Assembly: GCA_010279815.1 (NCBI GenBank)
Contig: QEOQ01000353.1
Location: 415,901-479,900 of the forward strand
Length of the DNA: 64,000 nt
Direction: 5' to 3'
From: Brachionus plicatilis
Lineage: Eukaryota; Rotifera; Eurotatoria; Ploima; Brachionidae
The notes under the pieces are model-generated. The model was given only the letters and a program-made list of their open reading frames with translations, was not told where the DNA came from and did not search any database. Each line of letters starts with the position of its first letter. Position 1 is the first letter of the stretch. A program made the position numbers and the translations under genes. This document shows positions 1-11,590 of the stretch, piece after piece.

Positions 1-370
1 TATCAATTACAATTTCTTTTAAACTCTGCAGATACTTTACTTTATCGATAACTGGAATTAAAAAATTAAGACCCTTTAAGATAAAATTTTTGATTTTTCA
101 AATAAAATAAAAAATATTGAGTCTCACCGGTGATAGAATTTTGTTAAATTTTCCCATTCTTTCTATCACCCATGCTTCTTGTTGAGGAACAAACAAAATT
201 CCAAAGTTAATCGGTGTAGAATTGTTAGAGTAGCTGGCAGATAAGATTTCGCTTGATGAACCTATTCTCAAAAGCTATTTGAAATAAAAAAAATTCTTCT
301 TAAATTTTAATTATTAAAAAGTTACTTTTGGAACAAGAGTCCGAGTTCTATTTAATAAAAGTCTGGACAT
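1..370 (-). CDS. STOML2: Stomatin-like protein 2, mitochondrial (5' part, runs off left edge)
   Basis: Three minus-strand exons join in phase: 370-326 (ATG at 370-368, 15 codons), 274-128 (49 codons) and 73-1 (continues beyond the window). All introns are GT-AG and 51-54 nt long. The first 15 residues are basic and hydrophobic with no acid (MSRLLLNRTRTLVPK), as expected of a mitochondrial presequence. Exon 2 carries the family hallmark LFVPQQEAWVIERMG, and exon 3 continues with GLNFLIPVIDKV and YLQSLKEIVID, the start of the band-7/SPFH domain. Known role of the family: a cardiolipin- and prohibitin-binding scaffold at the mitochondrial inner membrane. About 88 residues are visible, against roughly 350 in animal homologues. 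The rest of the SPFH domain and the coiled coil lie outside the window. Identification is secure because the N-terminal signature separates STOML2 from other stomatins. Confidence 0.93.
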
Positions 371-980
371 TTTTACTGTGATTTTTATTATTATTAAGTA
401 ATAAAAAAAAAATTTAAAAAATGTTATTCAATATTTCAATTAGGAATATTTGAGGAAAATTTTTAAAATTAAGTTAAAATTCAAAATTTTGTTAACAAAT
501 AAACAAAAATTTATTTTTTAAAATATTCATTTTTTTGTTGAACTATTTTCGTCAAGGTTTAAAACTCGTGTAGCTGGCGACAAGCTTTTTTTACTTTTTT
601 TGTAGTTATTCTTACTTTCTAGTCAAGAATTTTTAAACAATTTAAATAATCAGTTTAATAAAATAATTTATTTTGATGAAATTTTTCATACTTCTCGGAT
701 TTTAAAAATTTGGGTATTCAATGTAATGGGTAAAAAGGAGTCTAATAATTTATTTCTGGGATTTGATTAAATTTGTTAAAATTTTTTGAATGAGAAGGGA
801 GTCTAAAATAACCATGCATCTTCCAGTGTTAGAGATTTATGGTGGTAATTATTTGCAAATTGATTTTTAATAAACAGTATGCAATTTATTATTAAATAAT
901 ATTTATTTTTTATTTAGGAATAATGTTTGAAATAAAAAGTATGATAAATAGACTTTATACTAAGGTGCTTCAATAAAAGA
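371..980. other. AT-rich intergenic stretch upstream of STOML2
   Basis: No gene seen. This is the 5' flank of the minus-strand STOML2 gene and must contain its promoter, but I recognise no TATA box or other motif that stands out from the AT-rich background. Confidence 0.5.
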
Positions 981-1020
981 CCCAGAATAAGTCAAATTAC
1001 GTAATTTGACTTATTCTGGG
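981..1020. repeat. Perfect 40-bp palindrome with no spacer
   Basis: The left half CCCAGAATAAGTCAAATTAC is followed directly by its exact reverse complement. All 20 pairs match and there is no loop. It is followed (1030-1120) by purine-rich degenerate repeats of the type GTTGAAGGAAAA / GTCGAGGAA. It could be the fused ends of a foldback element or a protein-binding site. No gene is associated with it. Confidence 0.95.
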
Positions 1021-1395
1021 CCAAATTAGTAGCTAACTTTTCCTTTGAAAAGTTGAAGGAAAAGTTGAAGAAAAGAAAGAGTCGAGGAAAGGAATAGTTG
1101 AAGAAGAGTCGAGGAACAAAATGCGTACAAGTTAGTTTTAATTTGTATTGTAATTTGGGTGATACTAAGTTTTTATCAGCTGACACATTTTGCGGAACAA
1201 TTTTTAAACCCATGGTAAAAATGTTATTTCATTTAAAAATTTTTTTTTTGTTCTTTTTTCCAAAATTCACAATGCCAATTTATTTTAGATTTCTGTTTTT
1301 TTTATCAAAATAATAATTTTTAAAATTAAATTTTATCTTTTTATTTATTTCATTTTAATAAAATAATTAAATTAATTTCGCTAGCCCTTTACGGT

Positions 1396-1599
1396 TTACC
1401 AACTGAAAAGCCGGCAACCTATAACTTGATTTAGAGCTGTTTCATATCTCTCTAATAAAATAATTTCTTCTCTAAAATTAAACTTGTGAGCTTTTACAGA
1501 ACGACTTCTGTCAAAAACATTACCATTCAAAAACAGGACATATCGCTTTTTAGCTGAAGAGACACATTTTGGAGATACAACCAACAGATGGTCTATCAC
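1396..1599 (-). CDS. Unrecognised minus-strand ORF, possible exon or mobile-element remnant
   Basis: An open frame of 67 codons in a locally less AT-rich patch between STOML2 and CRTC. It opens with GTG rather than ATG and ends a few bases past a GCCGGC stretch. Composition and residue mix (FLNGNVFDRSRS, FREEIILLERYE) look more like real protein than the surrounding AT-rich shadow ORFs. I recognise no family. Upstream on the same strand (about 1700-1630) there is another short open stretch, but the two cannot be joined by a plausible intron (the gap is only about 29 nt). It may be a decayed exon or part of a retroelement. Confidence 0.25.
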   Translation of the reverse strand: MIDHLLVVSPKCVSSAKKRYVLFLNGNVFDRSRSVKAHKFNFREEIILLERYETALNQVIGCRLFSW

Positions 1600-2459
1600 T
1601 ATAGAGCTTTTTAGGTTATGTCAGTAAAGTCTTACGTATGTAGAAGCTCAATTTTTACTAAAAGACTCCCATCATCAATTTCCTGCGCAACAATTTTACT
1701 TTTGTTTCACAATTTTCTGTACTTAAAATGTTTTGAAATAAAAAAATATCTTGGAATTTTTTATATATTTTTTTGTTAATTAATTTTGCACTAACTTTAA
1801 ATAAACAAATAATCTCAAAAAATAATTTATTTATTGGAAAATTTTTTAATTTAAAATCAAAAAAATAAAAATAATAGGAAAAAAATATTTTATTAGATTT
1901 CGTTGATGGCTATTTGGCTCTTTAGATAGAAAAACTACCGAAATATAACTTGTACCATGAAAAATTCAAAAGTAAAATTACTTCATCCAAAAAGGAAAAA
2001 AGTAACAGATCAGAATAAAACTATACTATAATTTTGTGTAATTGAGAATTTTTTTGTATTTGACAAGTAATAAAATATTTTTTTAAAATTCAGTTGTTTC
2101 TGTAATGAAATTTTTTTGTGTGTGATAACCTTTTTTATTAATTAATTATTAATTTTTTCCATGAAACAAATTTATTTATTAAAAACTTTATTTATAAATA
2201 TAACAATAATTTGACACCAAAGAACTCATTTGTATGAACCAATAATCATTGATCGGCGAAGGAAAAAACAAACTTTGATTTAAAAAAAAAGCGACAATAA
2301 AACCTAATAATTAATTTACAAAAAAATTTAGAAAAAAAGATTGACACTAAATTGATTCATTAAAATTTATCGAGTTTACGTCATCAATTGAAACAGGCCC
2401 TGTAAAACAGTTCTAAATAAACTATTTAAAAAAAAAAGTTAATTTATTTTTTTTTAATT

Positions 2460-5400
2460 TTAGCTTACTGAAAAGTCCAGCAAATTTGCCACATCAAAGT
2501 TCAAGTCACTCGAAAGCTCTTGACTTATGACCATTTCACCTTTTTCTTCTAAATAAATAAAAATTAAAAAATTATTTTTTTTTAAAACCAAATTTTTCTG
2601 TTTACCTGCTGGATAAGTCAAAATTATGTTAGGAATAGAGTTTTTATGATTTTTGTTAAGAACATTATTCTTAAACGATGTGTTTTGCTGGTAATTTTCA
2701 ATATCATTAAACAAGCTTAAATTATTCGCTTGGTTCGAACTACTACCAATGCTGCTTAGGCTCTCATTTCGACTATTGATCAAAGACTGATTTTTAGCAC
2801 CAATATCGCTGTCCATTGAATCATCAATATTTTCACTGCGATTTTTTTTTACCATCTGATTTGAGTTGTTCATCAAAAATTGACCAAAATTAAATTGATT
2901 ATTGCTCGAGTCCTTGAAAATAATTAAATAAAAATTTAAATAAACAAACTTAATTTTTTACTAATTTAATGCCATCAAATTTTTGCTGTATTATTTCGTA
3001 ATTGTTACTCGATGTGAACGGGTTCATGTCCTGGGGACTGATGGCGAGTGGATCAGGAGAGCCCTGAGGGGAATTGAAACAACTTTGCTGAGATTGAGGT
3101 GAGGGCGGCAAAGACTCGCCGCCGTTCTGGCCAATATTACCAGGCGTGTTTCTGTACACCCCGTTGTTCATCATATTTTTACTGTAATTATTCATTTTAG
3201 ATGAATTAATAGGAAATTCGAGAATTGGCATGGCCTGGTTCGAATGAAGGGGGGAGGTCGGAGTCGAGTGAGCTGATAGTGAAGACTTGGATTGAGTATT
3301 GATTCCTGGTGGCAGCGATCTTTGTGGCGAGGGACGCCTATTTATATTGGAGTTGGTCGGACTGTAGCGCACCGTGCCTCTAGTAGGGCTAACAGAGCCT
3401 AAATGTGTTGGCTTGACCGGTCCTATGTGGCTATGCTGTTGAATATTTGGCTGAAAGAAAAATAATTATTAAAATTTTTTAAAATTTTTTTAATTTTATT
3501 TATGGGCTATTTACAAAATAAAGAATACTATTTTTTTATTTCAGCATATTTGAGTATTATTAGTTTTTTTTTTAAAATAAAACAAAATTTAAATGATTTT
3601 AAAAAAAATTAAAAAAAAAATTGAATTATTATCTTTATTTAAAGCCCCAAATTTTGTTTAAATGAGAATAAATCAATCAATCTTTTTTATCTTTAATATA
3701 CAGTTTTTTTCGACAAATTTTGGAATTTTTTTTTCACAGAAATAAACAATAATTATGGGAAATTTACGATAATTATCGTTATTTAACGATAAATACCGTT
3801 TTTTAGATTACCATATTTTACGTTAAATATAGTAAAATATCGTGAATTTACCATAATTTACGTAAAATATGGTGAATTCAAGGTATCGTAACAGCACTGT
3901 ATATTAAAGATAAAAATGATTAATTGATTTATTCTCATTTAAACAAAATTTGGGGCTTTAAGTAAAGATAATAATTTAATTTTTTTTTCTAATTTCATAT
4001 AATTATTTAAATTTTGTTTTAATTAAAAAAAAAAATTTAATAATCCTCAACTAAAAATAATAATAAAAAGGATGCCAAAGTTTTAAAAATTTTTTTAAAA
4101 AATTTTTTTTTTACAACAATTTACTTAAAATGTTGAAAATTTACCTATAATTAATAACTTGTAAATTTATGATTTTTACATTCAAAAATTTACGTAAATT
4201 TACAGTATTCTACGTAAATTGGTGTTAAAAAAACAAAAAGCAGAACATCATTGTAAATTGACGATAAAAAAGAATGATCAATTTGTCCTTATTTTAACAA
4301 AATTTTAGACTTTAAATAAAGACAATAATTTCATTTTTTTCAAATTTCATCTTTTTATTTAACTTTGCTTTAGTTAAAAAAAATTGATAATACTTAAAAA
4401 ATATTAAAAGTGGAGTACAATTATATTTTTAGATAAGCTAAAAAAACTATAGAAATATTTCAATCTGAGTTAAAAATAAAAGTTCGAATTCTTAATAATA
4501 AAAGAGTTCATTTATTTAGAAAAAAAAAAATTTTATAATAAATACCTGAAGTAATTGATTATCGTAGTTGTTTTTCTGTCGTTGACTGTAGTCATGCAGC
4601 TGTAAATTTTGATGAAATTGATTATTTTGAAATTGGAATGCAGTCAAGTCTGGCAAAGATCCGCCATTTGAATTTTGCGGATTTGATAAATTGCTATTAG
4701 GACTAAGAAACAAGTCCGGTTTTAGATTCGTGTTGGTTTGAAGGTAAGGCGAGTGAAAGTTTAGCTCTTCTTGGGTGTAATTTGATGACGCTGGTGGTTG
4801 GTAAGCAGGCGATAGAGTGCGCGCACCGCTTTGCACCGACGATGCATCCTTAAACAAAATTAAAACTATAGTTACCATAAATGGCGCTTTATTAATTAAA
4901 TTTTTTAAAAAATTTTCATTAAAAAGAGAAAAATTTATTTAATTGTTTAACATGGAAAATGAGAACATTGCTGACCAAGAGCCCTATTCAACTGTTCTTA
5001 AAAATGAGTATCTGTTTAAAAATTATCTTCTCATTAAAATTTTAAATTCGAACCTTAAAAACATGCGGCAAGTTCAGGAAAAAATTTTGCTCAAATTAAT
5101 AAATTGTTTGCTTGGCAAGAATGGTCTGTGCAGTGACCAAGAACTGAATCTGATGCAAGAGATTTTCAATTGTTTGTACCTAATTTGTTCCAAACACTGC
5201 TCGGGCTTTGCTCTCAATTGTGAAGACATAGACGTGGAAATTGTTGACCAAAAACTTAGCTCTCTAATTGACCAGATCGACTCGGCAGAGCCGAATATTT
5301 TGTCCTCTATTAAAAGATTCCTCAGCCCAACTCTGGACAAAATTCGAAATTTGTTCAATTTAAAAAAAAGCGGCTCATTCAGTGCCGAGTCGATGCAAAA

Positions 5401-8400
5401 ACTAGACAAATTAGTGCTGAATATAATAGAAAAATTGGTTCTGGTCTGCGAGTCAAGTGAAAATTTTGAGCTGCAAATAATAATTAAAGATCTAGATTTT
5501 TTACTACATTATCACAAAAATGTGAGCTTGGAGGAAGTGGGAAAACATCACAGGGAATTCATGTCAAAATCGTGCACTACCATTATTGGCACTGATTTGA
5601 AAAGAAAATTTAGCTCAATTGAGAGTGGCAAAGTGATTAGTTCGTCCAGTTCGACATCTATTCTAAGATGCAAAAGAATTAGGCGTTTGTCAAGCACCTC
5701 GATACCCAGCGTACCTTCAGAAAATTCAATAGAAAATCAAATATCCAAGGAGTTGATTTCCAACAAACGCAATCAGTCCTTGTTTCAGGTGATTAATGAA
5801 GCCAAAAATGCCACTAAGAATAGAGATAAAAATTATGACATTGTGTCAAAATTATTTCCGCTAAGCCTAAGTGTTAACAAGCTGCCTGGTATTGGCAAAG
5901 TTTATGCGAACAGACTCAAAGAGCACAAAATATCGAGCTTGGGCGATTTGGTACAATTTTATGAGAGTAAATGCGCCAAGAATAGGACTAAATTCACCAC
6001 ATCAATTAAGTACATGACGTTTATGAAAAGTGATACAATCACTAAGTTGGTTCGTATTATGCAAACAGTGCTTAAAAACCAGCGTTGATTAGAATTTTTT
6101 ATAATTTTTTTAATAAATATTTTTTTAAATTAAGATTTTTTTTCTAAATTTCATTTAAAAAAAGTCTAAATATGATGGGTACATCAAAATTAGTTACTCA
6201 TTTCCTTGTTTCATTTTAAGTCAATTCTCCCGATGGAATTTTAGTTTTTAAATTAAATTTTTTTAGTAAAGTTTATCATAATTTAAAATTAAATTAATAC
6301 ACCTATTAAAAAAATGTTTTTATTTGAGGTTATAGACTAATTTTATCGAACCTATAAATAGATTTATTTAATTTATTATTCACCATTCGCTAGATAAATT
6401 TTCTGATTGTTAATTTTTCCAGACTAGAATTAGAATTTTGTGAATTTTGGTACAAAAAACAAAAACAAAATATAAAAAATTCGAAAGATCAAGTTCTGTC
6501 TGAGACATGTTCTATAAATTGTAGCACCCTTTGTACCACCAATATACTAATTCGGCTAAATTGATAAAATTGTGAATTTTGATACAAAAAACAAAAACAA
6601 AATATTAAAGCTTAATTTGAGCCGAATAAAGCATTTTTTCGAAATTGTAGCAACTGATACATCCTCTGTGCCACCACTTAAAGTTTAGTTAGATTTTTAA
6701 TATAATATAATATCCCATATTCACAATTTTTTCAATTTTGAAGAATTAGTATAATTTACAGAACATGTTCCTCAGACTCTGTTGGTCCTTCAGAAATTGA
6801 GCTTTCACATTTTTTTATATTTTGTACCAAAATTCACAACTCCCTAGAACTAGATCTTCTGAAATATTTCGACCGGTCATTATTTTGTGAATTATTATCA
6901 AGATTTTTTTGATTTTTTTTTTGAAATTTACAAATTTTCTTTTTTTTAAAGAATATAAAATCTTGCTTGCTGATAATTTGAATTTGATTTTATTTCAAAG
7001 ATTCTAAAATAATTATTTTAAAACAGTACAAAAAATTCAGCACCTTTAAATCATATCAAAAATTTTATTGTTTATATGATATAAAAATAAAATAAAAATT
7101 TTTTCACTAAAAAATTTAAAATATAAAATAATTTATTATTTAAGAAAAAACAGTTTATTCTAGCTTTCAGTAAAAAGTGAAGAAAAAATTAAATAAATTT
7201 GTTTATAGACCCGACCAAATCATTTAAACATTTTTTTTTAATTTTCAATATATAAAAAATAAAGCTAAATTTCATTACATTGAAGTCGTGAAATATTAAA
7301 ATTTTTTTTATTATTTAACATTTTTGTTTTTTTAAAGCTACTGTATTTAAATTATTAACAATTTTAGTTGAAACTAAAAAAATTTTGACAATAAAATAAT
7401 CAATCAATAATAAAATAATAAAAAATCTGATTAGAACTAAGAAAAAGAAAAAAACTGAGAAAAAGAATAAAATTGTATGTTTCTTGATCTTTGCTTTGTT
7501 CTTGATCATTTGGACTGGTATCTATTTTTTTTAACGTAAACGGTTTTTATTTTCATTATTAATCCAAAACCATCTGTATCCAATACTGATTCAAAATTTT
7601 CAGTAGCCCAATATTGGACGAATTCAATGCCTATTGATTCAGTCATGATATTTTTGTATCAATAAAAATAATTCAAAACTATTTATTCATTTATAAAAAT
7701 TATCGAGCTTTAACAGGGAAGAAAATGGTATTTTTTTTATTTTAGACGTTAAATTTTAAAATTAAATGAAGAATTGAGGATAAAAAAGAAAAATTTCACA
7801 AAAAAGTATTTTAAGTTTTTGGTTTAATTTTCATCATAATTGAAATACTATCTAAAAGTTTATATATTTATAAAGATTAGATATTAATTTGAGTTTTGAA
7901 TGATTCAATAAAAAACTTATAAGATACTGTAAAAATATAACTTTGACATAATATTATAAAATTAAAAATAACTAGATCTTAAATAACAGTCATATTTAAA
8001 GAAGATAAAGATTACTTAAAAAAATTTAAAAATTTTTTTCTTCTTTTAAAATATCTTTTCATTTTATTATTTACGATAAAATTTTTAAAAAAATATATTC
8101 TCTGTATTAAAACCCTTTCATCCTTTCCGATCCAATTCATTAGATTTGATTTTATTGATTTTATACCAAAAAAATTTATAAAAGACATCATGATAAAGTT
8201 GGGAAAAACGATCAAAGAAAACACAACTTCAGTAAAAAAATCATTTTTTTAGTAAATTTTAAATTTTCAACGAAAAAGTAGAAAATGACTAAACTAAGAT
8301 TTAAAAGTTGTCTTTTCAAATGTTTTGTTTAATGTTTAGTTTTTCAGAAATATTTTTTTTGAGAAAATTAGTAGTAAAGATAAAGTCTTAAAAAATGTTA

Positions 8401-11400
8401 TAATAATTGTTTAACAACAAGCTATTTCTTGAAGCTTTTTTATTATTTTTTGTTTTTTTAGTTAAATCTAACACTCATTTATGTATGACCAATTCTTGTT
8501 GCCTAAGCTGTCCCGGCGTGTAAGGTGCCTAAAAAAATTTCATCTTATTCTGGCATTGTGAAATTTGGTACAAAAAGCAAAAAAAAAATATAAAATATAC
8601 CAAAGTTTAAGTCGTGAAGGACCAAAACATTTTCTGTAAATTGTAGCAGCTGTTACATCCTGGCAAAATGTAATTTATTGTACATTTTTATATTTTTACA
8701 TTTATACATTTTTGAGAGAAGAAAAAAAATCTCAAAATCAAAAAATCTAAAAAAATTTTCATTCAAGAAAAGTAATAATAAATTCGCAATTAATTAAAAG
8801 GGATTTTCAAAATATTATCCTTGGTTTTTACATTTAAATTTTTCTAAACTCCTTTTAAAGTAAATGCGAATTTATCATTACTTTTCTTGAATGAAAATTT
8901 TTTTAGATTTTTTGATTTTGAGATTTTTTTTCTTCTCTCAAAAATGTAAAAATGTAAAAATATAAAAATGTACAATAAATTACATTTTGCCTACATCCTT
9001 TGAACCACCAATATACTGATTCTGCAGAATTCTGCTAAATTGAGAATATTGTAAATTTTAGTACATAAAACAAGAATAGAATATATAAAGACGCCAGAGC
9101 TTTAATTTGGACCGACCAAAACATCTTTTATAAATTTTAGCAACTGATGTATCCTACCACCACATAAAGTCGAGTCGTATTTTTTTAGTATCCCAAATTC
9201 ACAATTTTCTGAATTTTGCAGACACATAGCAGAGTTTTGCAGAATCAGTATATTGGTGGTACAAAAGATGTTTCAGCTGCTACAATTTGCAGAACATATT
9301 TTGGTCCTTCACAACTTAAGCTTTGACATTTTTCATATTTTTTTTTAGTTTTTTTTACTAAAATTCACTATGTCCTTATTCTTCAATAAGCAATTAATTT
9401 GTTCAAAATTATCTAGGATAACTTTAATCAAGTAGATAATTTAAAATGGAAACAAATTTTGACCAGGTTCATTTAATTTTGAAATTTACGGTTTGGTTCT
9501 TCGAGCACTTATCCTATTTCTAAGAATGAATTGTGAAACTATAAATAAATTTACGAGCCACCTTTTTAGAGATAAGTACATTTTCTTTGACTCACTTGCC
9601 ATTAAATTGAAATTAATCTTTTATCCTTGCTTGCGTCAGTCATTAATTGACGTGACAATTTTAGATTTTTTTTTTATTTTTAGAATCTAAATAGTTTAAA
9701 AAATAAACATTTATATTTAAAAAAAAATACATGAATAGATAAACTAGTTAAACTTTGAGATTCAAATTAAAGTAAAAAAAAATTATATTTACTTACATTT
9801 TTAAAAAATTTTTGCTGTGGCACATTCGATGTGGACACATGAGCCATGTTCGAGGCAGATTGTTGTGTATCATAGTCGCTGAAACTAAGATGAAAGTTGG
9901 CACTTGGATAATTTTGATAATTATTTGGTTGATTTTGTTGTTGGTAGTTTTGTACATAGTTTGATTGTAAATTGTTCGAGTGAAAAGAATGTGAATTTGG
10001 CGCACTTGTCACTGTTTGGTTTATGCTCGAATCAGACAATGCCCTTTAATTTGTCTAAGATTTAAAATAATTTAAATGTTAAGAGAAGATTTTGTACCGT
10101 CTAAACGGGTCGGTTTGATTCGGAAGCTGCAGAAAAGAATTCTGCATCGGCTGTAAATTATCTTTTTTGTTTTCTTCGCGTTTTTTAACTTTGGGTGCTT
10201 GATACTGATTGCCAAAATTATTATTTTGCTGATTATCATAAGTTACACTAATATGTTCATTGAAATTCATCGACTCCTAGATTGAAAAAATAATCAAAAT
10301 TTTTTCTTCAAAAAAATTCACTCATTCCCAAATTTTGTTTTTTTAATGAAATTGAAAATTTAATTTAATCCTTCTTTATTCTTAATTTTTTTTAAAAGGA
10401 AAAAAATAGCATTGTTTACTTAAAGAAATAAAAAATTAATCAAAACGATGAATTGGAGACAAAAATTGAAAATAAAATTAAATTTTTATTTTAATTTAAA
10501 GAGTCAATTCTTAAGTATTTTTAATTTGTTACAAGTTGAAAAATAATTTTACAAGATTTAATTTTGGCTCTAATCTTAAAAAATAATTAATTTTTTCAAA
10601 TTCTTTTATCAATATTAATATTATTTTCGATTATTTAATAAAAAATCAGATGAAAAAATCAGTTATTTTTTGACGATAAATCTTAAATGATGATTCTAAT
10701 CAAATTTGAAGACTAAATTGATAAACCAAGGAACTTGGAAATTAAAAAAAATCAAATTTTTATTTTTAAATTAACAATCTTATAAAATTTTGAATTAAAT
10801 AATACAAAAATTACTTTTTTCCCGACAAAAATAGGTGAAAAGAGATGAAAATAATTAATTTTTATATTTAAGTAAAATTTTTGTTTTTAAATTTTAAAAT
10901 TGTTTTTCTAGATAAAATTATCAAACCAAATTCAAGGTAAATTTTCAAAAATTAATTAAAGGTATTTATCAGATACACAAACTAAAAAAATAAAATAATA
11001 ATTTTTTTATAATTATGATGATCAGAGGATAGAAAATTTTTGCCAATAAAATTTTCGGCCTGAAGATAAAAATTAAAATTTTCAATATTAATTTTTAAAT
11101 TTTTTGAATAAAAATCTTTTCTCAACTTTTTCAAATCAACTAACATTTTTTATGTAAAACTGAGTGCAAGACAAAAAAATAAATTATTTTAAAATTTCGA
11201 AATTTATTTAGCACTTAATTATTTTGATTTATTCTTAATGCTTTTATCCTAGAAATGTTCAACTTAATCAAAAGCTTACCAAAAATTAAAGAAAAAAAAT
11301 TAATCATTACAAAAAAAAAAATTCTAAAAATAAATAAAATTTTGGATTACTTCAAATTTGTCTTTTTTTTTTGGATTTATCTCGTCCAGTTGGTTCATGT

Positions 11401-11590
11401 CCAATTGACTTCCACTGTTGTTTGTGCGCTAATCCATAGTATAAATAATTACTTAGTCTTTAGATGATCAAAATCTACTTACAACTTGAGCTATTTCGCC
11501 CATTATCGAATTGAAGGCAGCATTTACTTCAGCTTCTTTCTGGTTTAGCAATGCTATTTTCTCGCTGAATTTCCTCGGTCCGCCAGCCAT
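2460..11590 (-). CDS. CRTC: CREB-regulated transcription coactivator (CRTC/TORC)
   Basis: Seven minus-strand exons join in phase with GT-AG introns: 11590-11483, 10276-10098, 10043-9797, 4848-4546, 3450-2962, 2912-2606 and 2548-2460 (1722 nt, 573 residues plus stop). Exon 1 encodes the CREB-binding N-terminus: ATG at 11590, then PRKFSEKIALLNQKEAE. The exon 2/3 junction rebuilds FRRALSDSSINQ (about residues 95-104), matching the SIK/14-3-3 phosphoserine site. Exon 4 has GGSLPDLTAF (from about 240). Exon 6 has SIPNIILTYPA (about 533-543), and exon 7 continues with an acidic, hydrophobic C-terminus as in the TORC_C region. Family role: a cAMP- and calcium-regulated coactivator that enters the nucleus when dephosphorylated and binds CREB bZIP. 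Much of the middle is Asn/Gln/Ser-rich and disordered. The C-terminus is shorter than in vertebrates, and a GTAAGC sits just before the stop, so a further 3' exon is possible. Intron 3 (4.9 kb) hosts another gene. Confidence 0.93.
3621..3981. mobile_element. Foldback / mariner-like MITE in CRTC intron 4
   Basis: Two arms of about 83 bp (3621-3703 and 3899-3981) are inverted copies with a few mismatches; both contain AAAGCCCCAAATTTTGTTTA. The inner part ends at about 3897 with TATCGTAACAGCACTG followed by TA, which resembles the end of the element at 57615-57948. The interior repeats TTTACG/CGTAAA palindromes. A divergent third arm-like copy lies at about 4270-4340. The DNA-transposon assignment (Tc1/mariner type) rests on the CAGTG-type end and flanking TA only. 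Confidence 0.6.
4952..6088 (+). CDS. Intronless gene nested in CRTC intron 3; HhH-like motif protein, function unknown
   Basis: A complete 378-residue frame from ATG 4952 to TGA 6086-6088 on the strand opposite to CRTC. The poly(A) signal AATAAA is at 6112-6117. Its composition is clearly coding (GC-richer, no stops) inside a very AT-rich intron. The N-terminal 190 residues look all-helical. Residues about 205-265 are Ser-rich and basic (RCKRIRRLSSTS), suggesting a nuclear signal. Residues about 308-340 contain NKLPGIGKVYANRLKEH followed by ISSLGDLVQF. This LPGIG pattern is a helix-hairpin-helix of the kind seen in DNA-repair proteins and in BAF (barrier-to-autointegration factor). A DNA-binding role is inference from that motif alone. 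The lack of introns in an intron-rich neighbourhood suggests retroposition or a recently captured gene. An in-frame TTG at 4943 is a less likely start. Confidence 0.8.
   Translation: MENENIADQEPYSTVLKNEYLFKNYLLIKILNSNLKNMRQVQEKILLKLINCLLGKNGLCSDQELNLMQEIFNCLYLICSKHCSGFALNCEDIDVEIVDQKLSSLIDQIDSAEPNILSSIKRFLSPTLDKIRNLFNLKKSGSFSAESMQKLDKLVLNIIEKLVLVCESSENFELQIIIKDLDFLLHYHKNVSLEEVGKHHREFMSKSCTTIIGTDLKRKFSSIESGKVISSSSSTSILRCKRIRRLSSTSIPSVPSENSIENQISKELISNKRNQSLFQVINEAKNATKNRDKNYDIVSKLFPLSLSVNKLPGIGKVYANRLKEHKISSLGDLVQFYESKCAKNRTKFTTSIKYMTFMKSDTITKLVRIMQTVLKNQR
6112..6117 (+). promoter_or_regulatory. Poly(A) signal of the nested HhH gene
   Basis: AATAAA 23 nt after the stop codon of the 4952-6088 gene. 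It supports an independent transcription unit. Confidence 0.6.
6434..6840. mobile_element. Foldback element (copy 1 of the GTGAATTTTGGTACAAAA family)
   Basis: The left end reads TTGTGAATTTTGGTACAAAA. The right end (6820-6836) is its inverse, TTTTGTACCAAAATTCACAA. The arms continue inward with related words such as ACATGTTCT(A/G)TAAATT and CACCAATATACTAATTC. A second, internal copy of the left end begins near 6574, so the element is partly duplicated inside itself. It has no coding capacity and lies in CRTC intron 3. The copy at 8554-9372 is the same family. Confidence 0.65.
6850..8550. other. Rest of CRTC intron 3, no gene
   Basis: Very AT-rich. The open frames at 7315-7509 and 8012-8224 (minus) are made of Phe/Ile/Lys/Asn codons only, and I treat them as chance. 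A second intron part (9373-9796) is equally empty. Confidence 0.6.
8554..9372. mobile_element. Foldback element (copy 2), interrupted by a MITE
   Basis: The terminal arms start CATTGTGAAATTTGGTACAA (left) and end TAAAATTCACTATG (right, inverted). They stay similar inward for about 140 bp through GTGAAGGACCAAAA, AATTGTAGCAGCTG and ACCACCAATATACTGATTCT. The left arm is split at TACATCCT by the MITE at 8662-8991. Removing that insert restores the match between the two arms. Confidence 0.7.
8662..8991. mobile_element. MITE family GGCAAAATG, copy 1 (nested)
   Basis: A 330-bp non-coding element whose ends are GGCAAAATGTAATTTATTGT and its inverse. The arms are inverted over about 140 bp and include GAGAGAAGAAAAAAAATCTC. 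It is flanked by perfect 8-bp direct repeats TACATCCT (8654-8661 and 8992-8999). An 8-bp target duplication is known for hAT and P-type transposons. It inserted into the older foldback at 8554-9372. Confidence 0.9.

Noticed and set aside
992..1313. Frames on both strands around the 40-bp palindrome (992-1213 minus, 1098-1313 plus)
   Set aside because: Phe/Lys-rich AT-driven frames that overlap each other; no splice or family support.
5074..5409. Minus-strand frame opposite the nested gene
   Set aside because: Antisense shadow of the 4952-6088 frame; no start context or family.
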